36,535 bases of DNA from Nitrincola tibetensis (lineage in GTDB: Bacteria > Pseudomonadota > Gammaproteobacteria > Pseudomonadales > Balneatricaceae): the NCBI RefSeq assembly GCF_003284585.1, contig NZ_QKRX01000021.1, forward strand, positions 1 through 36,535, in the 5' to 3' direction. The notes beneath the pieces are model-generated. The model saw only the letters and a list, made by a program, of their open reading frames with translations, ran no database searches and was not told the origin of the DNA. Both the position numbers and the translations under genes were made by a program. Shown piece after piece: positions 19,472 through 30,100 of this stretch; positions within the stretch are counted from its first letter, which is position 1; each line of letters begins with the position of its first letter.

Positions 19472-21583
19472 TTACGAATTCCCACCCACCGTTGCAACAA
19501 TGGTCACCCGTTTACTTTCAGGTATTTCTTGATAAGAAAGCACATGTATTTGGTGCTCACCATATCGAACAAATCTTGCCATTAAAGGCCTTACGGGTGC
19601 CGCAACCAATAAAACTGACGGCTTACCCATCATCTCCTGTTGCTGAGCGGCACGCCCAAGTGAGGTTTGCAAACGCTCAGCCATACCCGGCTCCAACACT
19701 AAAGTTTCATCTGATGGCTGCCCCTGCTGCATTGAACCTAACAGCATTTGCTCTAAACTGGGCTCCAACGTAATCACTGGTAACTCTTGATCTGAGCCGT
19801 TGATTCCTTGAACAATTAGGCGTGACAAAGCCACCCGGACCGCTGCCGTTAACGCCAAAGGATCCTGCGTTCGATCAACGGCTTCAGCTAGGGCTTCAGC
19901 CACCGACCTGAAATCCTTAAGCGACACCTGCTCCATTAATAAATTTTGCAATACTTTTAACAATACACTGACTGAAAGCTTTTTGGGTACTAATTCTTCA
20001 ACCAATTTAGGGCAAGTTTTAGTCAACATATCCAAAAGCTGTTGCACTTCCTCATGACCCATTAAATTGTGTGCATTATTCTGCAAAATCTGGTTCAAAT
20101 GCGTTGCGACAACCGTACTTGCATCAACAACAGTATAACCTAATGTTTGCGCATGCTCCTTATGGCCTTTCTCAATCCAGACAGCATCTAAACCAAACGC
20201 CGGATCTTTGACGGCAACACCCTTCAAACTACCGAACACCTGACCAGGATTAATCGCCAACTCTCGATCAGGATAAACCTCTCCTTCACCAGAAATAACA
20301 CCCATCAACGTAATTCGATAAGCACCTGGCATTAAGTCAAGATTATCTCGTATATGAACAGATGGCACCAAAAACCCTAAATCCTGGGATAACTTTTTCC
20401 TCACCCCTTTAATACGACCGAGTAACTGCCCACCCTGCATTTTATCGACCATAGGAATCAGGCGATAACCAACCTCTAGGCCGACCATATCAACGGGCAT
20501 CACGTCATCCCAGTTCAGATCACGCTGTTCCTCTTCTGCAATAACTGCATCTGGCAAGTCTGCTTCAGCCTGCTGAAATTCATTTTGCTTAACTTGCCGA
20601 CTGTGAATCATATAAGCAATGCCCGCTGCTACAGCCGCTAGGGAGATAAACGCAAAGTGAGGCATCCCTGGGACAATACCCATCACAAAAATCACACCGG
20701 ACGCAACAAACAACGCCCTTGGTGATGCAAACATTTGTGTAAAAACCTGACTTCCCATCGCTTCAGATGAGTTAGCACGTGTCACCATTACAGCGGCCGC
20801 CGTTGACAAAAGCAAAGAAGGCAATTGCGCAACAAGCCCATCCCCAATCGTCAACAGGGAATAGTTTTTCATCGCCGTATCAAAATCCAAACCATGCTGA
20901 AGCATACCTATCCCTAAGCCGCCCAGCAGGTTGATCACTAAAATCAAAATACCAGCAACCGCATCCCCTCGAACAAATTTTGACGCACCATCCATAGACC
21001 CGTAAAAATCCGCCTCTCTTGTAACTTCTTGTCGACGCTCGCGAGCCTCATCCTGCGAAATTAAACCTGCGTTCACGTCCGCATCAATTGCCATTTGCTT
21101 ACCGGGCATTGCATCCAAAGTGAATCGAGCGCTGACTTCTGAAATACGGCCCGCACCTTTCGTTACCACTACAAAGTTAATAATAACCAAAATCATGAAA
21201 ACCGCGATACCCACAACATAATTACCGCCAACAACCACCTCACCAAAGGCTAAAATAACCTGACCAGCGGCAGCTCCACCTTCATGACCATTCAAAAGCA
21301 CAACTCGTGTAGAGGCCACATTCAGTGCCAAACGCATCAGTGTCGCAGCTAACAAAATGGTTGGAAAAACGGCGAAATCCAGTGGGCGTAAGGCGTAGAT
21401 ACACACCAACAAGACGACAATCGACAAGGCTATATTGAATGTAAAAAAAACATCCAACAAAAAAGGCGGAATAGGCAGCGTTACCATGGCCAAGATAACC
21501 AATAGCAACAAAGGAATACCAATATTCCCATGCCCGATTCGTTTTACGTTTTGTACAAACACACCTCTATCCACAACACCCAA
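19472..21583 (-). CDS. flhA: flagellar type III export gate protein FlhA
   Basis: Large component of the flagellar export gate: an N-terminal region of about eight membrane helices (residues ~20-330) and a cytoplasmic C-terminal ring domain that docks chaperone-substrate complexes. Family hallmarks include FPTILLAATLMRLALNVASTR and the FHIPEP loop SARFTLDAMPGKQMAIDADVNAGLI. 703 residues is normal. The only convenient start is a TTG (MGVVDRGVF); a GTG a few codons in is an alternative. A sigma-54 promoter lies about 120 bp upstream, after flhB. Confidence 0.96.
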   Translation of the reverse strand: MGVVDRGVFVQNVKRIGHGNIGIPLLLLVILAMVTLPIPPFLLDVFFTFNIALSIVVLLVCIYALRPLDFAVFPTILLAATLMRLALNVASTRVVLLNGHEGGAAAGQVILAFGEVVVGGNYVVGIAVFMILVIINFVVVTKGAGRISEVSARFTLDAMPGKQMAIDADVNAGLISQDEARERRQEVTREADFYGSMDGASKFVRGDAVAGILILVINLLGGLGIGMLQHGLDFDTAMKNYSLLTIGDGLVAQLPSLLLSTAAAVMVTRANSSEAMGSQVFTQMFASPRALFVASGVIFVMGIVPGMPHFAFISLAAVAAGIAYMIHSRQVKQNEFQQAEADLPDAVIAEEEQRDLNWDDVMPVDMVGLEVGYRLIPMVDKMQGGQLLGRIKGVRKKLSQDLGFLVPSVHIRDNLDLMPGAYRITLMGVISGEGEVYPDRELAINPGQVFGSLKGVAVKDPAFGLDAVWIEKGHKEHAQTLGYTVVDASTVVATHLNQILQNNAHNLMGHEEVQQLLDMLTKTCPKLVEELVPKKLSVSVLLKVLQNLLMEQVSLKDFRSVAEALAEAVDRTQDPLALTAAVRVALSRLIVQGINGSDQELPVITLEPSLEQMLLGSMQQGQPSDETLVLEPGMAERLQTSLGRAAQQQEMMGKPSVLLVAAPVRPLMARFVRYGEHQIHVLSYQEIPESKRVTIVATVGGNS

Positions 21584-21704
21584 CCGTCAACAAAATGACC
21601 AAAAAATTAAACCATATAATATAAAAACGCACTAATCGTCTAAATTGAGCTAGAAACGCCATTTTTTTGACAAAAGAAACAAAATGACGAGACATAAGGG
21701 CGTT

Positions 21705-21722
21705 ATGCAATATTTAAGCCAA
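21705..21722 (-). promoter_or_regulatory. sigma-54 promoter of flhA operon
   Basis: Minus strand TTGGCTTAAATATTGCAT matches the -24/-12 consensus TGGCAC-N5-TTGC, with GG and GC exactly ten bases apart (GG at 21719-21720, GC at 21707-21708). It begins directly after the flhB stop and 120 bases before the flhA start. In Pseudomonas the flhA unit is RpoN/FleQ-dependent, which fits. Confidence 0.8.
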
Positions 21723-21723
21723 A

Positions 21724-22866
21724 TTAGTCAGGATCAACTCGAAAAGTTTCAGGAATTTCAAGATCTTGCTCTCTTGGCGCTGGAATTGCTGATTGGCTGT
21801 AGGAGGGAGTATTTTTTAATTGATAGACGTATGCTAATACTTGAGCAACCGCCGTATACAAACCAGTTGGGACTTCATCCCCAACCTCCGTCGCATAAAA
21901 TAAAGCTCGTGCTAGGGCTGGCGATGATAAAATCTGTACATCGTGCTCTTGTGCTATTTCACGAATCTTGAGCGCAACAAAATCAGCACCACGGGCAATA
22001 ATGACGGGGGCATCTCCATGACTCTGATCGTATTTGATAGCTACAGCATAGTGGGTCGGGTTGGTGATAACTACGTCTGCGCTCGGCACATCTTTCATCA
22101 TTGTGCGCTGCGACATTTCATATTGTAACTGACGAATACGCCCCTTTACTTCGGGCTTACCCTCGGTATTTTTCATTTCATCTTTAACTTCTTGCATCGT
22201 CATTTTCAGCTTTTTATTGTAGTCATAAAGCTGATACGGCACATCAACCAACACAACCAGAATCATAGTTGCACTGATCAACAAAAAAGACCAAGCTAAC
22301 ACCTCTAAAGCATGCTCAATGGATGTTTCAATGTTTTCGGCCGTCAACGCCATCAACTCCGGCCGCAAAACCATGACCACCAAGACAGATACAGCCCCAA
22401 CCACCAACACCTTTGCTATAGCCTTAAAAAGCTCGACCAAAGACTTCATAGAAAACATTCGCTTAATCCCAGCCAACGGATTCAAACGACTGCCTTTAGG
22501 CTGTAACGACTCTCCACTAAAGTTCCAACCACCAAGCGCGATTGATGATAAAAAACTGGCCAAAAAGACCATCAGAAAAAAGCCCCATAAACTGAAAAAA
22601 CTATCCCACAAAGCTTCATATAAATAAATAAACATAAAAGCAGGATCGGAGACTGCCTCACCACGGATGCTGAAGTTATGGCTAAACATTCGCATCATCG
22701 TCTGCCCAACATGACTACCAAACATCAAAGCGGCCGCCGCTGAGGCCATTAGCAGCGCCAGAGTTGTCAGCTCTTTTGAGCGCGCAATATCCCCTTTTTT
22801 TCGCGCATCTTGTATGCGCTTCGCCGTGGGTTCTTGTGTTTTTTCTTGACCCGTTTCTTCAGCCAT
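21724..22866 (-). CDS. flhB: flagellar export switch protein FlhB
   Basis: Export apparatus protein that changes substrate from hook to filament type after self-cleavage. Four membrane helices lie in the N-terminal half (residues ~30-210). The cytoplasmic C-terminal domain has the autocleavage motif NPTH (VITNPTHYAVA). A basic N-terminus (EKTQEPTAKRIQDARKKGDIARSKEL) is standard. ATG with GGGAGG upstream. It follows fliR by 12 bp and closes the fliK-to-flhB unit. Confidence 0.97.
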   Translation of the reverse strand: MAEETGQEKTQEPTAKRIQDARKKGDIARSKELTTLALLMASAAAALMFGSHVGQTMMRMFSHNFSIRGEAVSDPAFMFIYLYEALWDSFFSLWGFFLMVFLASFLSSIALGGWNFSGESLQPKGSRLNPLAGIKRMFSMKSLVELFKAIAKVLVVGAVSVLVVMVLRPELMALTAENIETSIEHALEVLAWSFLLISATMILVVLVDVPYQLYDYNKKLKMTMQEVKDEMKNTEGKPEVKGRIRQLQYEMSQRTMMKDVPSADVVITNPTHYAVAIKYDQSHGDAPVIIARGADFVALKIREIAQEHDVQILSSPALARALFYATEVGDEVPTGLYTAVAQVLAYVYQLKNTPSYSQSAIPAPREQDLEIPETFRVDPD

Positions 22867-22878
22867 TCATTCCTCCCA

Positions 22879-23661
22879 TTAGAGCAACAATGAGTGAATA
22901 AAACTTAGCATAAAGTCAGTCATACGCACGTAGTGATCATAAAAAATGGGGACATTAACCCAATGCATAAATAAACCAACCAGCATAATGAAAGGGAAGC
23001 CTATCGCAAAAATATTCAACTGAGGCGCAGCTTTTGTCATGATGCCAAAGGCAAGGTTAATAATTAACAATGCAAGGATTGCAGGCATCGCCATCAACAG
23101 CGCCGCCATAAATAGCCAGCTTAGAGTCAAAACGATGCGCATAAATACTTCGCCATCCACCCCAGTGAGCCCGACAGGTAAATGAAAAAAGCTCTGGGCT
23201 AGGATTTCAATCATCACTAAGTGCCCATTCATTGCCAAAAACAATAACGTTGCCATCATGGAATAAAACTGAGCAACCACAACAACGCTAACACCATTAC
23301 TTGGATCCGTCATCGACGCAAAACCTAAGCCGGACTGCATAGCTATAATTTGCGCCCCAGCAAGAAAACTCTGAAACAACAATTGTAGTGTGAACCCTAG
23401 CACAACACCGATCAAAATCTGATTTGCAATCACAAGCCAATTATATAAAGAGAGGCCGTCAAAGACAGGCATTTCGGGCAGTACAGGCACAATCAGAAGG
23501 GTCACAACTAACGCCAGCCCTAAGCGAACTCGTACAGGAACCATTTGTGTACCGATGATTGGAACGGCCATAAAAAAAGATGAGACGCGAAACAAAGGCC
23601 ACAAAAAAGTAGAGACCATCTGTTCTAGCTCAGCTAAAGAAACAAACACGACTCTACCCAA
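22879..23661 (-). CDS. fliR: flagellar export gate protein FliR
   Basis: Membrane component of the FliPQR export core, predicted with about six helices (for example FLWPLFRVSSFFMAVPIIG and FMAALLMAMPAILALLIINLAFGIM). The frame starts at a TTG overlapping the fliQ stop by 8 bases; a GTG four codons later (MFVSLAELEQ) is an alternative. 260 residues is normal. It lies between fliQ and flhB as usual. Confidence 0.95.
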   Translation of the reverse strand: MGRVVFVSLAELEQMVSTFLWPLFRVSSFFMAVPIIGTQMVPVRVRLGLALVVTLLIVPVLPEMPVFDGLSLYNWLVIANQILIGVVLGFTLQLLFQSFLAGAQIIAMQSGLGFASMTDPSNGVSVVVVAQFYSMMATLLFLAMNGHLVMIEILAQSFFHLPVGLTGVDGEVFMRIVLTLSWLFMAALLMAMPAILALLIINLAFGIMTKAAPQLNIFAIGFPFIMLVGLFMHWVNVPIFYDHYVRMTDFMLSFIHSLLL

Positions 23662-23923
23662 TCATATGGGGAATATTCAAAAACAAAAACTCAAACAAAT
23701 CCATAATTTGAGTCACTATCCATGGCCCCGCATACATTACCGCCAACAAACTTACGATAAGACGTGGTAGAAAGCTCAGGGTTTGCTCATTAATTTGGGT
23801 CGCCGCTTGGAATACTGAGATAATCAATCCCACCATCAAAGCAGGCCCGACAATTACCGTAACGATTTTGATAATCAACCAAAATGCGCCACCATATAGG
23901 TCCAGCGTATTTCCAATCAGCAC
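23654..23923 (-). CDS. fliQ: flagellar export gate protein FliQ
   Basis: Small two-helix membrane protein (89 residues) of the FliPQR export core. Hydrophobic segments lie at about 13-38 and 50-75, joined by a polar loop with TQINEQTLSFLPR, typical of the family. Start is GTG with a strong AGGAGG seven or so bases upstream. It overlaps fliR slightly and follows fliP by 16 bp. Confidence 0.95.
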   Translation of the reverse strand: MLIGNTLDLYGGAFWLIIKIVTVIVGPALMVGLIISVFQAATQINEQTLSFLPRLIVSLLAVMYAGPWIVTQIMDLFEFLFLNIPHMIG

Positions 23924-23939
23924 GCTTTAGCCCTCCTCG

Positions 23940-24677
23940 CTAGATTCCAAAACTGGCAGCCAGCGTGCCGACAACCATCGCCCACCCATCCACCAATACA
24001 AATAGCATTATTTTAAATGGCAGTGACACAATCACGGGAGACAACATCATCATACCCATGGCCATCAACACACTTGCTACAACCAAATCAATGACCAAAA
24101 AAGGTATAAATAACATAAATCCTATTTGAAATGCCGTTTTTAGTTCGCTTATAACAAAGGCTGGGATCAAAATTCGAAAGGGCACGTCTTCCTGTGTTTC
24201 CACACGAGGCGTATCAGAGATACGCATAAACAGATCAAGATCACTTTCGCGCGTATTACGAATCATAAACTGATGAAAAGGCTTTCCTGCTGCCTCCAAA
24301 GCATCCAAACCAACTAATTCTCCAGCTATATATGGCTGTACAGCCTCAGCATTCACTCGCTCGAAGACAGGCGTCATGATAAAAAACGTTAAGAAAAGCG
24401 CCAAGCCCACTAAGACTTGATTCGAGGGTGTCTGCTGCAAACCTAGCGCTTGTCGCAAAATCGAAAAAACAATAATAATTCGAGTAAATGAAGTCATCAT
24501 CATGAGCATTGCTGGCAGGAATGTCAGCATCGTCATGAGCGCTAAGATCTGTATCGTGACACCATACTCAGCAGAACCATCCTCATCAACACGCAAGGAT
24601 ATAGCAGGGATTCCAAAATCCTGCCCCTGCACCATCAAGGGCATGAACACCAAAAAGAGAAATAACCACCCTCTCAT
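23940..24677 (-). CDS. fliP: flagellar export gate protein FliP
   Basis: Core of the FliPQR export gate. A cleavable signal peptide (about residues 1-18) is followed by membrane helices. Family signatures are [36 protein letters not shown] (split by a short loop) and the C-terminal [26 protein letters not shown]. 245 residues is normal. The ATG overlaps the fliO stop (ATGA), so translation is coupled. Confidence 0.97.
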   Translation of the reverse strand: MRGWLFLFLVFMPLMVQGQDFGIPAISLRVDEDGSAEYGVTIQILALMTMLTFLPAMLMMMTSFTRIIIVFSILRQALGLQQTPSNQVLVGLALFLTFFIMTPVFERVNAEAVQPYIAGELVGLDALEAAGKPFHQFMIRNTRESDLDLFMRISDTPRVETQEDVPFRILIPAFVISELKTAFQIGFMLFIPFLVIDLVVASVLMAMGMMMLSPVIVSLPFKIMLFVLVDGWAMVVGTLAASFGI

Positions 24678-25111
24678 TTCGAGCGACCTCTTTGTGCAGC
24701 TATAATCGACTTTAGCCTTGACCCAAAATCATCGCATGGCACAGACAGCTCAATAACAGGCTCATCAAAAGACTTAAGCAAAGTCACTTGCCCCTGCGAA
24801 ACCCCCAAAAGCAACTGTTCATCACCCACCTGCACTAGGACGACTCGCTCTTTTTGCCCCAAAGACAAAGCAGCCACAATTCTCAATTTTTTATGTTGGC
24901 CAGGTAAAAATGCAACACGTCGCATAATAGCGGCAATAATAAAGATAACGGCTATAACCAACAGCAAACCTAGCACCATCTGAACAATCGCCGCAAAGGT
25001 CATAGGCTCTGAAGACATGAAGTTATTTTGAGGCACTAAAGGTGCTTCTGTCGCGAACGCATAAGAAGACGAAAGAATAAAACAGACAATCAGCGTTAGT
25101 AACCCTTTCAC
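24674..25111 (-). CDS. fliO: flagellar assembly protein FliO
   Basis: Small membrane protein that assists FliP assembly. A signal-peptide-like N-terminus (1-20) and one membrane helix (about 40-63, [21 protein letters not shown]) are followed by a basic cytoplasmic segment with [31 protein letters not shown], the FliO-typical part. Start GTG overlaps the fliN stop by one base. 145 residues. Confidence 0.93.
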   Translation of the reverse strand: MKGLLTLIVCFILSSSYAFATEAPLVPQNNFMSSEPMTFAAIVQMVLGLLLVIAVIFIIAAIMRRVAFLPGQHKKLRIVAALSLGQKERVVLVQVGDEQLLLGVSQGQVTLLKSFDEPVIELSVPCDDFGSRLKSIIAAQRGRSK

Positions 25112-25521
25112 TATTTTAATCGCCTAATCCGCTCTTGAGGACTGATAACATCGGTTAAACGTATGCCATAGCGATCATTGACAACAACAACTTCGCCGTG
25201 AGCAATTAATGTGCCATTCACCTTGACGTCAAGCGGCTCACCAGCAACACGATCAAGTTCCAAAACAGAACCTTGGCTCAGTTGAAGCAAGTTTCGTATG
25301 GCAATTTCAGTACCACCAACCTCCACCGTCATTTTAACGGGAATGTCTAAAATAACTTCAAGCCTAGGGTCACCGCCGGAAACTGACTCATCCTTCAGTT
25401 CACTAAGCTGAACCTTCATGATATCTGGCTCCGAATCCGGCGACCCTACCTGCTCTTCCATCGCAGCCGCCCACTCATCAGCTAGGGCTTGTTGATCAAC
25501 ATTAGCGTTTTCGTCACTCAC
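25111..25521 (-). CDS. fliN: flagellar motor switch protein FliN
   Basis: C-ring protein that with FliM and FliG forms the motor switch. The C-terminal SpoA domain is visible in ILDIPVKMTVEVGGTEIAIRNLLQLSQGSVLELDR, followed by GEPLDVKVNGTLIAHGEVVVVNDRYGIRLTD. An acidic N-terminal extension of about 50 residues precedes it, as in many gammaproteobacteria. Start is GTG with CGGAG upstream. It lies 25 bp after fliM and overlaps fliO by one base. Confidence 0.96.
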   Translation of the reverse strand: MSDENANVDQQALADEWAAAMEEQVGSPDSEPDIMKVQLSELKDESVSGGDPRLEVILDIPVKMTVEVGGTEIAIRNLLQLSQGSVLELDRVAGEPLDVKVNGTLIAHGEVVVVNDRYGIRLTDVISPQERIRRLK

Positions 25522-25546
25522 ACTCGGATCTCCGCAATAGCACTAT

Positions 25547-26527
25547 TTATTCAGAATCCTGCTTAAGGACTCGATGTATTTTCACTGCAAGGTTACCACG
25601 AGATGTTCCTAGTTGGCAGGTGTACAAGGGCACTGCATTCGCTTTAAGTTTGAGCTGATCCGGTATATCAACTGGAATCACATCTCCAACTTCAAACTCC
25701 ATAACATCGCGTAATGTCATCTCACGCTCAGTCACAATTAAGTCAATTGGTAGGCTTGCATGTAATATATCCCGTCGTAGCGACGACATCCAACGATCAT
25801 CTCTTTCGGATTCAGAACTGTGGTATACCGACATCAACTGATCACGTATAGGTTCAATCATTGAGTAAGGAATGGTCACATGAAAATCACCATTCCCCCC
25901 CTCAAGATCAACCTGAAACGAGCTTACAATCACCACTTCATTGGGCCCTACAACGTTGGCCATCGCAGGGTTCAATTCGTGACCTATCTGCTCAAATTTT
26001 AAGGTGTGAATAGGTAACCATGCATGCCTTAGATCTTCAAAAAACTGGTTGACTGTTTTATAAACCAATCTATTTTCAGTTGGCGTAAAATCTCGGCCTT
26101 CAATCTTTGCATGCCGCCCATCTCCACCAAAAAACTGATCAACCAGTTTGAAAACGAGCTTTGCATCCATGATCAAAAGACCCGTTCCGCGCCAAGGCAT
26201 TACTTTCATTAGCGTCATACTGGTAGGAACATATAGAGTATGGATGTAATCACCATACTTCATCACCTGCACTCCACCGACGGTCACGTCTGCGGGCTTT
26301 CTCAGTAGATTAAACAACGTCACTCGTGCTAAACGCGCAAAACGTTCATTGACCATTTCTAGCGTCGGCATTCGCCCACGGACAATGCGCTCTTGGCTGG
26401 TTAGATCATAAACACGAACCCCCGACTCATCGACAGAACTTTCGTCAGCTGTTTCAACATCACCATCATCAACGCCGTGCAACAGGGCATCAATTTCATC
26501 TTGCGATAGCAGATCCTTAACGGACAT
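25547..26527 (-). CDS. fliM: flagellar motor switch protein FliM
   Basis: C-ring protein that binds CheY-P. The N-terminal peptide MSVKDLLSQDEIDALLHG is the CheY-binding motif. A middle CheC-like domain (about 50-230) and a C-terminal SpoA domain (SLPIDLIVTEREMTLRDVMEFEVGDVIPVD) follow. 326 residues is normal. ATG with GGAG upstream; 14 bp after fliL. Confidence 0.97.
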   Translation of the reverse strand: MSVKDLLSQDEIDALLHGVDDGDVETADESSVDESGVRVYDLTSQERIVRGRMPTLEMVNERFARLARVTLFNLLRKPADVTVGGVQVMKYGDYIHTLYVPTSMTLMKVMPWRGTGLLIMDAKLVFKLVDQFFGGDGRHAKIEGRDFTPTENRLVYKTVNQFFEDLRHAWLPIHTLKFEQIGHELNPAMANVVGPNEVVIVSSFQVDLEGGNGDFHVTIPYSMIEPIRDQLMSVYHSSESERDDRWMSSLRRDILHASLPIDLIVTEREMTLRDVMEFEVGDVIPVDIPDQLKLKANAVPLYTCQLGTSRGNLAVKIHRVLKQDSE

Positions 26528-26541
26528 TTAACGCTGCTCCA

Positions 26542-27045
26542 TTACTGCATCACAAAGTCGGTAAACAAAACAATCTCAACAGCATCGCCAGGACCACCAC
26601 GCTCACTCACTAAACGTCTTACCAATTCGGTGGATTCCTGCTGCAAGGCCCGCACACCCTCTACTGTTCTCAAGGAATCAGGATTACTTGTTGTAAATAG
26701 AGTATTTAGACGCGCAACAAATAAAGGCATATGTGTATTCAATACAGTTTCAACAGCGGGGTTACGTGTTTTCGCTTCTGCATAGACTTGAATAAAGTGC
26801 TGTGTACCGGCCGGGTTTTGCAAGCCAGCAACAAACATCGGGCGACCTTCTAGTGTTCTAATCTTCACATAGATTGCTTCTGTCGGCGTTACCGGTTTGG
26901 CTTCTGCTTCCGATGGCTCGTCACCTCCCATTAACAAAAAGAATGCAGCCCCACCTACCACCAACAATAAAACGACAGCGGCCAAGATGATGATTAGTTT
27001 TTTCTTTGAACCTTTACCCTTGTTTTCATTGTTATCTTCAGCCAT
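26542..27045 (-). CDS. fliL: flagellar basal body-associated protein FliL
   Basis: Single-pass inner-membrane protein that supports stators near the motor. A lysine-rich cytoplasmic N-terminus (1-16), a membrane helix (about 17-40, LIIILAAVVLLLVVGGAAFFLL) and a periplasmic FliL domain (IYVKIRTLEGRPMFVAGL ... VEIVLFTDFVMQ). 167 residues is normal. ATG with GGGGTG upstream; the 72-bp gap to fliK shows no convincing promoter. Confidence 0.95.
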   Translation of the reverse strand: MAEDNNENKGKGSKKKLIIILAAVVLLLVVGGAAFFLLMGGDEPSEAEAKPVTPTEAIYVKIRTLEGRPMFVAGLQNPAGTQHFIQVYAEAKTRNPAVETVLNTHMPLFVARLNTLFTTSNPDSLRTVEGVRALQQESTELVRRLVSERGGPGDAVEIVLFTDFVMQ

Positions 27046-27117
27046 TGATCACCCCAGTCTTCAACTATCTCCAGAGTGAACAATATACCACAACCTCTAT
27101 AAAACAGTGGACTTGCT

Positions 27118-30100
27118 TCAAGCATAATAATCGACTAATCCGATTTTTATTGGCTTTGCAAATGCAGTACTATTTTCATTTAACTGCTCAATATTTTTTC
27201 CACCCTTAGCAAAGCCTCCACCTTCCTTGTCTTTTTGTTGCTGGGAAGATTGATCAGACACAGAGGAATCTGCAAGATTTAATCCTTGCTCTGCAAACAT
27301 TTCCCTTAACCTTGGCATGTGTTGCTCAAGCACTTCTCTAACGTTGGCATTCGGAGCACTAAAACTAATATTAACCTGATCACCTGCGTGAACATGGATT
27401 CGAATTCTCAACGATCCCAACTCAGGTGGATCCAAGCGTATTTCCGCAACCTTAGGGCCTTGCTGAACCATCATAATGGCTCTTTCTCCCATCCCTTTAG
27501 CCCACGCTGGATTCATTAAGCGCTCAGCCGGACGCAAGGATTCGGACATCACAGAAGATGTCGCAGGGTTAGCAGAAGTAGTTTGCTGAGCACCATTCAA
27601 GGCTGAACTCAATGCACTACTAGATCCATCCGATTTAGCGGCGGATACGGATGTCGATGAAGTGCTTGCCAACATTGACTCTCTCAGCTCCATTTCAATA
27701 CGACGTTCTGAGCCTTCAGTTCGTAAACGCATCGAGTCTACAATCCGCTCAGCTTCTACCGCTGCACCAACAGGCCTTTGTGCCTCACGCAGCACAACCG
27801 AATCTTCTTTTCTAACACTTTTATCTAATCGTGGCTCTGTTTTTTGTACAGGCTCTTTATCTTTAAACAACATTGGAGCTGCAGCAGCCTCGGGAGTATC
27901 AGCAACAAGCCCCGTCGAATCCACCTTTGGCAGGTCAGTGTCTGAGGGGATTAATACCTCATTTTGAGCCGACATTGGATTAGACACCGATGCTTCTGTC
28001 GTCTGAACAGGAGCATCTTTCACTGTCGTCTCAGTAAAACCTCTAATCATCTCGCTTCTTGGCAAAGAGTCCCTACTCGGCAATACAATCTCCTCAGGCA
28101 CAGGCTGAATGCTAGGTGAACCTGTTCTGGGCCCCACTGCCGCTGAAGCCTCACGAATACTCGTATCCCCTGGATTCTGCGATAAAGATGCTATGGCTCC
28201 TTCTCGTCGAATAGCCGCCTCATCCACTAGAGGAGGTTCAACATTTGCTTGCTGCACATCAGCTTGAGGACGTATTGGGGGCTGGACATCTCCACGGACT
28301 CGATTGAGTTGAGTTACGTCCTCTTGTCGTGGTGAAAGCCCATTATCATTAGACAAGCTGGATGCTTCAGTACGAATTAAAGTTTCAGTGGGCACGCCTG
28401 AAGACTCAGCTCGAATGGGAGCTTCAGCACGAAAATTTGGCGACTCTACACGAGCGGAAGCTTGATCAGGTAAATCCAGTGACACACCCCGAACGGGCGC
28501 TTGAGTACGCGAATTAGGTGGTTCTACACGAACGGAAGGCTCAGCTGGCAAATCTGTTGTGGCCACTGTCAGACTTGATAACTCAGTAGGGATAGAAGCT
28601 GTAGTTGGCAAATCTAGCGGTTCTGAACGAATGATGCCTTCAACAGGCAAGCCAACTGGTGCTGCAGGCAAGCTCGGTGACTGAGTACCAACACTGACTG
28701 GCTCACTCACTCTCACTGGTGCAGCCGAACTCGGCTTAACACTCTCTAGGCGATCAGGAACCGAAGCCACACCCTCGCCTTGGCGCTGAACCCGCTCATC
28801 CAGTTGACCTAAATCATGACTAGCATTTATTTGCGCTGACAAACGAGCATTCTCAATGATTTCCATCCTCTGAGAGTCAGGCACATCTGCTAACGGGGAG
28901 GTCACAAAAAGATTGCGCTCTAATTCAACCTTCCGTCCAGAGAGGACAGTCTCCCCCCTCACGTTGACGGTGTCTGCTTCACGAGTATCGCTTTCGAAAC
29001 GTCTAGGATCATAACCCGCCACAAGAAAAGGCTCTTCTTGAATAGGGCCTGAGGGCGTTTTCAGCGTCTGAGGCGCTGGCGGCATAGACAAATCCAACTC
29101 TGGGTTGCTAGAAACCATGTCGGATTCTGAAGGTGGTTCAGGCTGTGTAGCGCGCGCAGAAAGCGCATCTTCAGACGAAATCAAATCCATGCTCGTTTCA
29201 GATGTCAGGGGCATGCTTTGGTTTTGAGCCACAGTGTCAATGCCTATCAGGTTTACAGGAGATGGATTAGAAACTGTCCCTTCTTTTTCAGCATTCAACA
29301 AAGCTCGCTCCTCAGCAAGCCTTATTATCGAGTTATCATGAGCACCGGCCTCTTTTAAGAACTCTCGCTCAACGGGCCTTAGGATTGCATCATTCGTTGA
29401 AATGCTAGCTTCTTGTCTTGGCCTCACAACCACCTGAGGCTTATCTGCGCTCACCTGTGCGGCCACGCCTGATATTAATGAAGCAGCTGCTGGATTTTCG
29501 TTTTGAACATTCAGTACAGCTGCACTGTTAGCAGATGTTTTTGGATCTTCTGGTAATAAATTAGATTTATTTACAGCGCCATCGGAAAAAATTTGACTGG
29601 GTGCGCTCACAGCCAAACCAGCACTTCCACTCGTGCTACGAGTGTCGGCAACCCCCTGTATTGTATTTGCAATAGGTGGCTCAGCTAAGTCAGCATTCCA
29701 TTGATTATCTCTAATCGCTTCTCTTAGTGCCGTATCGGTTTTGTACAATTGAGCATCATCTTGCGCTTGATGAATCGCACGATGAATGGCTTTAGTAAGA
29801 TCAGATACAACGACTTTACTAACATCGCTTGAGGCCTCAATGTCAGATAGACTCGGTTCGGCAGCCTTGACATGCGTTGACTTATCTTCTGCAGCAATCA
29901 CTACCTGACTTACCTCATTTGAGGTACTCTTTGCAAAGTGTTTCGCTTGACTCCCTGCTTCACTTGCACTGTCAGTCAAAGAACGCCTTCTATCGGATGA
30001 CTGAGTTTCTCCCAAGCTTGGGTTGGACGTTTGCAGCCGATTATCGCGAGCTGGCGACATATCGGGCTCGGCAGTATGAGTAGAGTTTCGCGGCAATTCC

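Noticed and set aside
21654-21704. Hairpin AACGCC/GGCGTT in the flhB-flhA gap as a terminator
   Set aside because: Only 6 bp of stem with a loop of nearly 40 bases; too weak, and it spans the predicted transcription start of flhA.
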